Source: Muribaculaceae bacterium (GTDB lineage: Bacteria; Bacteroidota; Bacteroidia; Bacteroidales; Muribaculaceae). Taken from it: a stretch of DNA of 11,881 bases. Where the stretch lies: assembly GCA_029057255.1 (NCBI GenBank), contig JAICZO010000445.1, positions 1-11,881 of the forward strand, written 5' to 3'. Shown here piece by piece: positions 7,059 through 11,881 of this stretch. Each line of letters begins with the position of its first letter. The first letter of the stretch is position 1. The notes under the pieces are model-generated. The model was not told the origin of the DNA. It did no database searches and was given only the letters and a program-made list of their open reading frames with translations. Made by a program: the position numbers and the translations under genes.

Positions 7059-7724
7059 TCATTTTTTAGATCCGACAAAGGGGACATAGACCACTTCCTT
7101 GGTCTCGAAGAATGGCTCCCCGAAGAACTCCGGCACGGGAATCTCGACCACGGGCCTGCGCACCGCTGCAATTTCCTCGGCGAGGTCGCCGCCCTTGAGG
7201 CATGCAAGACCCGGAGCATAGCGGTTGGCGCGCCGCGATGCCGTGTCGATATTGCGGCTGCAAGCCTTCACGAGGCCGTCGAGCGACATGACGGCGCGGC
7301 TGACCACGTAGTCGAACTTGTCGTGGCACTCGCCCGAGTCGCCGTGCTGGAACGTCACATTCTTCAGCCCCACAGCCTCGGCGATATCCGACGCCACCTT
7401 TATCTTCTTGCCGATGCGGTCGATGAGATGAAAGCGCACACCGGGGTAGAAGATGGCCAGCGGGATGCCGGGGAACCCTCCGCCGGTGCCGAGGTCCATG
7501 ATGCGCGTGCCATCCTCGAGCTGGCCGAAGAAAGCGGCCAGCGCCAGAGAGTGCAGGACGTGCCGGCAGTAGAGATTGCCGGTGTCGGCGCGGGATATGA
7601 CATTGACGCCGGCGTTCTTCTCGGTGTAGAGTGCGGCGAGGCGCCCGAAGGCGTCAATCTGCCCGGCGTCAAGCCCCGGGAAGTAACGGACGATAAGCTC
7701 AAGGCTGTCGGTTGTGGTCTCCAT
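7059..7724 (-). CDS. rsmG: 16S rRNA (guanine-527-N7)-methyltransferase RsmG
   Basis: RsmG (GidB) uses S-adenosylmethionine to methylate N7 of G527 in 16S rRNA; its loss gives low-level streptomycin resistance in several bacteria. The 221-residue product has the expected length. It shows N-V-I-S-R at 41-45, H-V-L-H-S-L at 55-60 (related to the family H-x-x-D-S block), the SAM-binding motif D-L-G-T-G-G-G-F-P-G-I-P-L-A-I at 77-91, and F-H-L-I-D-R-I-G-K-K at 98-107, followed by the V-V-S-R-A strand at 140-144. The chosen ATG at 7724 gives the normal length; the frame is open further upstream to 7835, but that would run through the predicted promoter and add 37 A+T-rich-encoded residues foreign to the family. 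The MBL-fold gene follows after 6 nt. Confidence 0.96.
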   Translation of the reverse strand: METTTDSLELIVRYFPGLDAGQIDAFGRLAALYTEKNAGVNVISRADTGNLYCRHVLHSLALAAFFGQLEDGTRIMDLGTGGGFPGIPLAIFYPGVRFHLIDRIGKKIKVASDIAEAVGLKNVTFQHGDSGECHDKFDYVVSRAVMSLDGLVKACSRNIDTASRRANRYAPGLACLKGGDLAEEIAAVRRPVVEIPVPEFFGEPFFETKEVVYVPFVGSKK

Positions 7725-7771
7725 ATCGGTCAAACAATCGTAGCTTAGAAATGTTGATAATATATAATATG

Positions 7772-7803
7772 CAAAATTACGCAATTTTACTTGCCGTATC
7801 AAA
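7772..7803 (-). promoter_or_regulatory. Full Bacteroidota promoter for rsmG
   Basis: On the minus strand, TTTG (7803-7800) is separated by exactly 20 nt from TAATTTTG (7779-7772). This matches the Bacteroides consensus TTTG-N19-21-TAnnTTTG at every defined position. The predicted start is near 7765, giving a leader of about 40 nt before the rsmG ATG. It is interleaved with the divergent promoter of the S1-domain gene. Confidence 0.8.
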
Positions 7804-7821
7804 TAAAAAAGCCGTACTTTG
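7791..7821 (+). promoter_or_regulatory. Likely promoter for the S1-domain (CvfB-like) gene
   Basis: TTG (7791-7793) precedes TACTTTG (7815-7821) by 21 nt. The -7 box is one base shorter than TAnnTTTG, so the match is imperfect. Its -33 element lies within the spacer of the opposing rsmG promoter. The predicted start falls roughly 15 nt before the ATG at 7843. Confidence 0.55.
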
Positions 7822-7842
7822 CAAAAAACAAACACATCACAG

Positions 7843-8676
7843 ATGATTGAATTAGGAAAATATCAGAATATGGAAGTGCGCCGCATCGTTGACTTCGGCG
7901 CTTATATGGGTCGTGACGACGACTCGGCGGAAGTCCTTCTGCCGGGGCGCTACCTGCCCGAGAACTCTCAGGTCGGCGACACCTTCGAAGTATTCGTATA
8001 CAAAGACTCTGAAGACCGCCCCATAGCCACCACCGAGCGCCCCTACGCCATCGTAGGCGAGTTTGCCTTCCTCTCTGTCAACGCCGTCAACGACACCGGC
8101 GCGTTCCTTGACTGGGGTCTGCCCAAAGACCTGCTGGTGCCATACAGCGAGCAGAAGGTGCGCATGCGCCGTGGCGGCATCTACCTCGTATACATATACG
8201 TCGACCATGCCACAGGGCGCATCGTGGCATCGGCCAAGACCGAGCGCTTCCTCGGCAATGTCATCCCCGACTACAAGCCCGGGCAGAAGGTGACGGCGCT
8301 CGTGACCGAACACACCGAGATAGGATACAAAGTAATCGTCGAGAACCTTCACCGCGGCATAATATACTCCAACGAGATATACCGCCCCATCGAGCTTGAG
8401 GAGACAGTGACGGCATTTGTCAAGCAGGTGCGCGACGACGGCAAAATCGACCTCACCCTCAACGACATCGCGGTGCGCCGACAGGCCGCCCTTGCCGACC
8501 GCATCCTCGAGTTCCTCGACCGTCCCGACGCCGTGCCCGTGAGCGACAAGTCGTCGCCCGAACTTATCGAGATGATTTTCAACTGCTCGAAGAAGGACTT
8601 CAAGAAGGCCGTCGGTCATCTCTACCGCGACCGCAAAATCGTCATAACAGGCGACGGCACCATTGCCAAGGCCTGA
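7843..8676 (+). CDS. CvfB-like S1-domain RNA-binding protein
   Basis: A 277-residue cytoplasmic protein resembling the CvfB/YitL family: tandem S1-type OB folds followed by a winged helix. Visible units are an N-terminal OB fold (residues ~1-62), a canonical S1 module with V-N-D-T-G-A-F-L-D-W-G-L-P-K-D-L-L-V-P (82-100), a further S1 module (~146-206, ending in G-K-I-D-L-T-L) and a C-terminal winged helix (~215-277). CvfB proteins bind RNA and influence expression of virulence and other genes in Firmicutes; the role in Bacteroidota is not established to my knowledge. The ATG at 7843 is chosen because the earlier in-frame TTG (7819) lies inside the predicted -7 box. The gene is divergent from rsmG and appears monocistronic, ending at a strong hairpin. 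Confidence 0.92.
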   Translation: MIELGKYQNMEVRRIVDFGAYMGRDDDSAEVLLPGRYLPENSQVGDTFEVFVYKDSEDRPIATTERPYAIVGEFAFLSVNAVNDTGAFLDWGLPKDLLVPYSEQKVRMRRGGIYLVYIYVDHATGRIVASAKTERFLGNVIPDYKPGQKVTALVTEHTEIGYKVIVENLHRGIIYSNEIYRPIELEETVTAFVKQVRDDGKIDLTLNDIAVRRQAALADRILEFLDRPDAVPVSDKSSPELIEMIFNCSKKDFKKAVGHLYRDRKIVITGDGTIAKA

Positions 8677-8699
8677 GAGCGAGCCTGTACCGCATGACG

Positions 8700-8743
8700 A
8701 AAGCGGGCAGCGGATACCTGTCATGAATCCTGCTGCCCGCTTT
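8700..8743. terminator. Hairpin terminator between convergent S1-domain and META genes
   Basis: A 12-bp perfect stem (8700-8711 with 8732-8743) is extended inward by GGAT/ATCC (8712-8715 with 8727-8730) with one bulged T. It lies between the ends of two convergent genes, 23 nt after one stop and about 25 nt beyond the other. The T-tracts on both sides are short, so termination in both directions is plausible but not certain. Confidence 0.75.
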
Positions 8744-8768
8744 GCGTGTTCGGTATTTTCCGGGGGTA

Positions 8769-9236
8769 TTATTCTGCGTCCTGAGCCTTTGTGAGGAGGA
8801 TGTACCGGGCGTCGGAGCTGCCGTTGAGGCGGATTGTCGAGTCATTCTCCACGCTCACTGTGGCGATTGAGGATAAGATGGCTACAAGAGCGTCCTCGGT
8901 CGACATGTCGGGGCATGCCATCCGGGTCATGCCGCCGTCGCCGATAAAGATCGAGTCACCCTTGACAGAGTATGAGCCGAAGATTGTGTTGCAGTTTGTC
9001 TGCACGAAGTATGTTGAGTCCTCGAATGTAATGTACTGGCTTGCTTCGGGGTCTACTTCGGCGGGGCGGACGCTGAGAGTGTCGTTTACGACGATGTTCT
9101 CGAGGTTCCACTGGCCTTTTACGCATACTGTTTTTTCAGCAGCTTCGTCGGCTGTTGCCGCTGTCTGCTGATTTCCGGCGCAGGACGCCATCAGGATGGC
9201 GGCTACTGCGAGGATTGCTGTGCTTTTAGTCTTCAT
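8769..9236 (-). CDS. META (HslJ-like) domain lipoprotein
   Basis: A 155-residue lipoprotein. The signal peptide (M-K-T-K-S-T, hydrophobic core) ends in the lipobox L-M-A-S-C, giving lipidation at Cys19, followed by a short Gln/Ala/Thr-rich linker. Residues ~40-150 form a META domain: G-Q-W-N-L near 41, Q-T-N-C-N-T-I-F-G-S-Y at 79-90, T-R-M-A-C-P at 104-109 and a C-terminal strand A-R-Y-I-L-L at 143-148. META domains occur in HslJ, an E. coli heat-inducible protein associated with novobiocin resistance, and in many Bacteroidota envelope lipoproteins; the molecular function is poorly defined. The ATG at 9236 directly precedes a normal signal peptide; an upstream in-frame TTG (9269) would add residues before it. 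Expected substrate of the Lgt encoded in this window. Confidence 0.92.
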   Translation of the reverse strand: MKTKSTAILAVAAILMASCAGNQQTAATADEAAEKTVCVKGQWNLENIVVNDTLSVRPAEVDPEASQYITFEDSTYFVQTNCNTIFGSYSVKGDSIFIGDGGMTRMACPDMSTEDALVAILSSIATVSVENDSTIRLNGSSDARYILLTKAQDAE

Positions 9237-9340
9237 AATTGTTTCTGCGGTTGTTATGCGGAGCGTCAAGCCCCTTATTGAATAACAGATAGTGTGCCGA
9301 ACTGTTCTGCGGCGGAAGCGGCAGATTCGGTTTCAGCCCG

Positions 9341-9348
9341 CAAAGTTA
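9341..9348 (-). promoter_or_regulatory. -7 promoter element for the META lipoprotein gene
   Basis: On the minus strand TAACTTTG exactly matches TAnnTTTG. No clear -33 motif is found upstream. It implies a start near 9335 and a leader of about 100 nt, the longest predicted in this window. Confidence 0.6.
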
Positions 9349-9386
9349 CAAAAAAAATACGTTTGCCACCTAATCCGGCAGGATTG

Positions 9387-10346
9387 TCACACCGGTCTTA
9401 CATCGCTGATGTCGACAAGGTGGTTCATTATAGCGAATATGACAAGGCCCGCCGAAGTGTGTATGTCGAGCTTGGCGCTTATATTTCGGCGGTGGGTCGC
9501 GACAGTGTGGACCGATATGCACAGGCGGTCGGCAATCTCCTTGTTGACAAGGCCGTGCGCCACTCCGCGGATTATATCTTTCTCGCGCTCGCTCAATGAC
9601 GACAGGCGCTCGTCGTCGACTTCTCTGTCGGGCTCGGAGGCGACGCTGTCGGCCGGGGCAGACATACGTATCGACGCCTCAAGACGCTTTACCGCCGGCA
9701 CGAGCAGAAGGTTCTCGACATCGAAGTGGTGCATCATGTCGCGCTCGCATATGATGATATCGAGCAAGGCGCCGCTGAGCCTGATATTGTCGCGCTGGCG
9801 GAAGTGGTAGATGAATATATCCTTGAGTTCTTTCAGCCTCGTGGCGGTGTCGCGGTGGCTGTCGGAATAGCGGCCGATGCTGAAGCTGCCGTCGTTCTGC
9901 CCTTCAAGCAGACGCTCCACATAGCGGAATATGACGTCGTTCTCGTGCTCCATGTGACGGCGCACCTCCACCATATAGTCATCGAAGTACTTGATAAGCA
10001 GCAATGCAGCCTCGCCCGAGTCGGCCGAGTTGACGGCATCGATAAGGCTGTGGCGTATCTGCGGCAGCCTCACGTCAAGGAACGACACGTGCGCGCGCTT
10101 CAGATAGTCGATAAGCGAGCCGAGCGATATGCTGTCAGCGTCGAAGGCGTGGCCGCTGATAAGATTGCATACGCACAGGAAGGTATCGGTGTCGACACCG
10201 TTGGCGAGGCAGGCCTCGGCGACACTGCTGTCGCCGAAGCCGAAAGCGATATTGAACCGGCTTATGGCCGGAAGCAGCATCGGGTTGTCGCCGATGAGCT
10301 CTTTCATGCTGTTTGAAGGGCTGTAGCCGCTCTGCTGGTCTGTCAT
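9387..10346 (-). CDS. ScdA_N/hemerythrin (RIC-like) - LuxR-type HTH fusion regulator
   Basis: A 319-residue soluble protein with three parts. Residues ~15-65 resemble the ScdA_N/DUF542 domain of RIC proteins, but where that family has C-C-G-G this protein has F-G-F-G-D (residues 35-39). Residues ~75-225 form an alpha-helical hemerythrin-like domain; by alignment from memory with E. coli YtfE, likely di-iron ligands are His86, His131, Glu135, His164, His207 and Glu211, while the seventh (YtfE His105) has no obvious equivalent. Residues ~250-315 are a LuxR/GerE-type helix-turn-helix: L-S-E-R-E-K-D-I-I-R-G-V-A-H-G-L-V-N-K-E-I-A and H-T-V-A-T-H-R-R-N-I-S-A-K-L. This is most simply a one-component regulator sensing oxygen, NO or redox state through a di-iron centre; the signal is inferred. 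It has its own promoter and is divergent from the DUF4374-like lipoprotein gene. Confidence 0.9.
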   Translation of the reverse strand: MTDQQSGYSPSNSMKELIGDNPMLLPAISRFNIAFGFGDSSVAEACLANGVDTDTFLCVCNLISGHAFDADSISLGSLIDYLKRAHVSFLDVRLPQIRHSLIDAVNSADSGEAALLLIKYFDDYMVEVRRHMEHENDVIFRYVERLLEGQNDGSFSIGRYSDSHRDTATRLKELKDIFIYHFRQRDNIRLSGALLDIIICERDMMHHFDVENLLLVPAVKRLEASIRMSAPADSVASEPDREVDDERLSSLSEREKDIIRGVAHGLVNKEIADRLCISVHTVATHRRNISAKLDIHTSAGLVIFAIMNHLVDISDVRPV

Positions 10347-10368
10347 CTCTAATCTGAATTTACGCCTG

Positions 10369-10398
10369 CAAAGATAGCGAATCCGCGGTCTTGCCGCA
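10369..10398 (-). promoter_or_regulatory. Promoter for the hemerythrin-LuxR regulator
   Basis: On the minus strand, TTG (10398-10396) precedes TATCTTTG (10376-10369) by 19 nt; the -7 box is an exact TAnnTTTG. The predicted start lies about 15-20 nt before the ATG at 10346. Confidence 0.7.
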
Positions 10399-10478
10399 AT
10401 ACTCTCTCTTGACTATTTTTCATCGCCGGGCTATGCCGGAGGCGCGGCCGGGCACCCGTTTATGGTCGATTCGCGGTA

Positions 10479-10509
10479 TTGTCAGCCCCGCGGCATCTGT
10501 CTAATTTTG
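10479..10509 (+). promoter_or_regulatory. Promoter for the DUF4374-like lipoprotein gene
   Basis: TTG (10479-10481) is separated by 20 nt from TAATTTTG (10502-10509), an exact -7 box. The predicted start is near 10516, about 35 nt before the ATG at 10551. A short inverted repeat, TTTGC-N4-GCAAA (10506-10519), overlaps the end of the box and the likely start site and could be an operator or chance. Confidence 0.75.
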
Positions 10510-10550
10510 CAAGCGCAAATCAACAGAATCACAACCATACATACAACACA

Positions 10551-11881
10551 ATGAAAGCAATCCACAACAACCGCGCCCTCTGCGCCATTGCCCTGTCCTG
10601 CGGCCTCGCCGCCTGCTCCGGGAGCGACAGCCCCGTCGCTCCCGGCACCGACGCCGATGCCGACGCCGGCAGCTTTGTCATCGCCGCCACCGTCCAAGGC
10701 TCCGACGCCACCGCATGCGTGCTCCTCACCGCCGCGTCGCTCGACGAAGGCTCGGTGTCGCCCGACGGCAACGGCCTGGTCAACGACGGCGCCTCGCAAT
10801 GGGTATTCCACGGCACGGACTATCTCTACGCCCTCACCTACAACCAGGGCAACGCCGCCACTACCCGCAGCTACATCCTTGACGACGACGGCGAAATAGT
10901 GCCTCGCGACATGGAGTACAAAGTCAGCCGCTACACATCATTCGGCATCTGCGGCGGCTATATAATGACGATGTCGACCGGCGACGGACCCGAGACGCAG
11001 GCCGACGCCAACGGCTACCTCCCCAAGACCCTGCTGCTGACATATCTCGATGTCGCCAACGAGACATCGCGCAGCAACGACACCTCGACGGGAGCATACT
11101 CCTTAGAGAACTATCTCGGCAACGGCGAATACGTGACCCTTGCAGGCCTGCAGCAGAGCGGCGGCCGACTGTTCTCGGGGGTCATCCCGATGGGACTGAG
11201 CCGCTATGGCAGCGCGAGCGACGGCGGCAAGTGGATACGCAGCGGCTACGAAGACCTCGTCAAGACCGCCGACGGAGGCTCGAACAGCAGCAAATACTAC
11301 AAAGGTGAGCTGCAATGGACGCAGTACCCCGACGAATGCCGCGTGGCGGTCTTCGACAACGAGAGCATGACAGCTCCGCGCATCATCACGACCGACCGCC
11401 TCAGCTACCCCTGCGGACGCTTCAAGTCGCAGTACTATCAGACCGTATGGGCGGCCGACAACGGCGACATATACGTCTTCTCGCCGTCGTATGCCAAGAC
11501 CATGACCGACCCGCGCCAGCAGACGACGCTGCCCGCGGCCGTAGCCCGCATACCTGCCGGAGCCGACGACTTCGACAGCTACTACTGCGACATCGAGGCA
11601 CTGTCGGGCGGACGCTCGTTCATGCGCTGCCAGCCCGCCGGAGGCGAGCGCTTCCTGCTGCAGATGTACGACCGACCGTTCAGCGAGAAAGGCTTCGCGG
11701 CCACAGAGCTTGCCATCTTCGACGCCGCCGCGCGCACCCTCACCGACGTCACCGGCCTGCCCGACAACACCACATCGCTCGGCAAGACCGTCTTCACCGA
11801 CAAAGGCTCGGTATACATCGCCGTAAACACCGACGACAGCCACCCCGCCATCTACCGCATAGACCCGGCGACGGCACGCGC
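10551..11881 (+). CDS. DUF4374-like lipoprotein, putative surface iron/siderophore-locus component (3' partial)
   Basis: The frame runs from ATG 10551 through the end of the window (443 residues visible). The signal peptide ends in G-L-A-A-C, giving lipidation at Cys22, followed by S-G-S-D-S and an acidic Asp-Ala linker that may favour surface export. The rest is beta-rich, with recurring blade-like segments such as W-V-F-H-G-T-D-Y-L-Y-A-L-T-Y, W-A-A-D-N-G-D-I-Y-V-F and V-F-T-D-K-G-S-V-Y-I-A-V, consistent with a beta-propeller. The overall pattern and length resemble the DUF4374 family, recognised from memory only. Such lipoproteins are commonly encoded with TonB-dependent receptors and PepSY proteins; the surface lipoprotein XusB of Bacteroides thetaiotaomicron, which binds enterobactin, is a comparable case though I cannot confirm it is homologous. 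A receptor gene may lie beyond the right edge. The lipoprotein call is firm; the iron role is tentative. Confidence 0.85.
   Translation, partial: MKAIHNNRALCAIALSCGLAACSGSDSPVAPGTDADADAGSFVIAATVQGSDATACVLLTAASLDEGSVSPDGNGLVNDGASQWVFHGTDYLYALTYNQGNAATTRSYILDDDGEIVPRDMEYKVSRYTSFGICGGYIMTMSTGDGPETQADANGYLPKTLLLTYLDVANETSRSNDTSTGAYSLENYLGNGEYVTLAGLQQSGGRLFSGVIPMGLSRYGSASDGGKWIRSGYEDLVKTADGGSNSSKYYKGELQWTQYPDECRVAVFDNESMTAPRIITTDRLSYPCGRFKSQYYQTVWAADNGDIYVFSPSYAKTMTDPRQQTTLPAAVARIPAGADDFDSYYCDIEALSGGRSFMRCQPAGGERFLLQMYDRPFSEKGFAATELAIFDAAARTLTDVTGLPDNTTSLGKTVFTDKGSVYIAVNTDDSHPAIYRIDPATAR

Noticed and set aside
6417..7748. A 443-codon open frame on the plus strand opposite the MBL-fold and rsmG genes
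   Set aside because: It spans two well-recognised genes and their junction on the other strand, has low-complexity His/Glu/Val/Ala-rich composition and no recognisable motif. It is a by-product of G+C-rich codon use.
7725..7835. N-terminal extension of RsmG by 37 residues
   Set aside because: It crosses the predicted rsmG promoter and an A+T-rich intergenic region, and the shorter 221-residue form matches the family's length.
9372..9385. Small hairpin AATCC-N4-GGATT just after the regulator stop codon as a terminator
   Set aside because: The stem is only 5 bp, and the T-run on the minus strand begins about 20 nt later rather than adjacent to the stem, so it is not a convincing intrinsic terminator.
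10423..10453. G+C-rich CCGG-containing repeat in the regulator-lipoprotein intergenic region as an operator
   Set aside because: Short self-complementary CCGG units are expected in G+C-rich DNA, pairing is ambiguous, and it does not align with either promoter.

Overview
The window looks like a chromosomal segment of a Bacteroidota (Bacteroidales) genome, perhaps a G+C-rich gut lineage such as Muribaculaceae or a relative; the family-level guess is weak. The evidence is the repeated presence of the Bacteroidota sigma-ABfr promoter (TTG/TTTG, about 20 nt, then TAnnTTTG) in front of genes, the lack of strong Shine-Dalgarno sequences, lipoproteins with Bacteroides-style lipoboxes, a C-terminal secretion-tail-like domain in the first gene, and products typical of this phylum. 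Coding DNA is strongly G+C-rich at third positions, while the short intergenic regions are A+T-rich.

Layout. (a) 2-1594: 3' part of a gene for a large secreted modular protein of unknown function, closed by a strong terminator. (b) 1720-3162: a single MFS transporter gene with its own promoter and terminator. (c) 3289-6398: a tight plus-strand unit of an AGCS-type sodium:alanine/glycine symporter, lgt (prolipoprotein diacylglyceryl transferase) and a periplasmic TPR protein, joined by a 0-nt junction and a 4-nt overlap. (d) 7724-6399 on the minus strand: rsmG (16S rRNA G527 methyltransferase) followed 6 nt later by a metallo-beta-lactamase-fold hydrolase, whose stop codon abuts the stop codon of the TPR gene. 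(e) A compact divergent promoter region at about 7770-7825 serves rsmG on one side and a CvfB-like S1-domain RNA-binding protein (7843-8676) on the other. (f) 8769-9236 minus: a small META/HslJ-type lipoprotein. (g) 9387-10346 minus: a regulator joining an ScdA_N/hemerythrin (RIC/YtfE-like) di-iron domain to a LuxR-type helix-turn-helix. (h) 10551 to the window end, plus: a lipoprotein resembling the DUF4374 family, divergent from the regulator and running off the window.

Most of the window is ordinary core and envelope biology: rRNA modification, lipoprotein maturation, transport and RNA binding. The part most worth a second look is 9387-11881. There a predicted di-iron (oxygen/NO/redox) one-component regulator is divergently transcribed from a putative surface lipoprotein of a type found in TonB-dependent iron or xenosiderophore uptake loci. 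No RNA genes, CRISPR arrays, insertion sequences or prophage genes were seen. No gap between genes exceeds about 205 nt.
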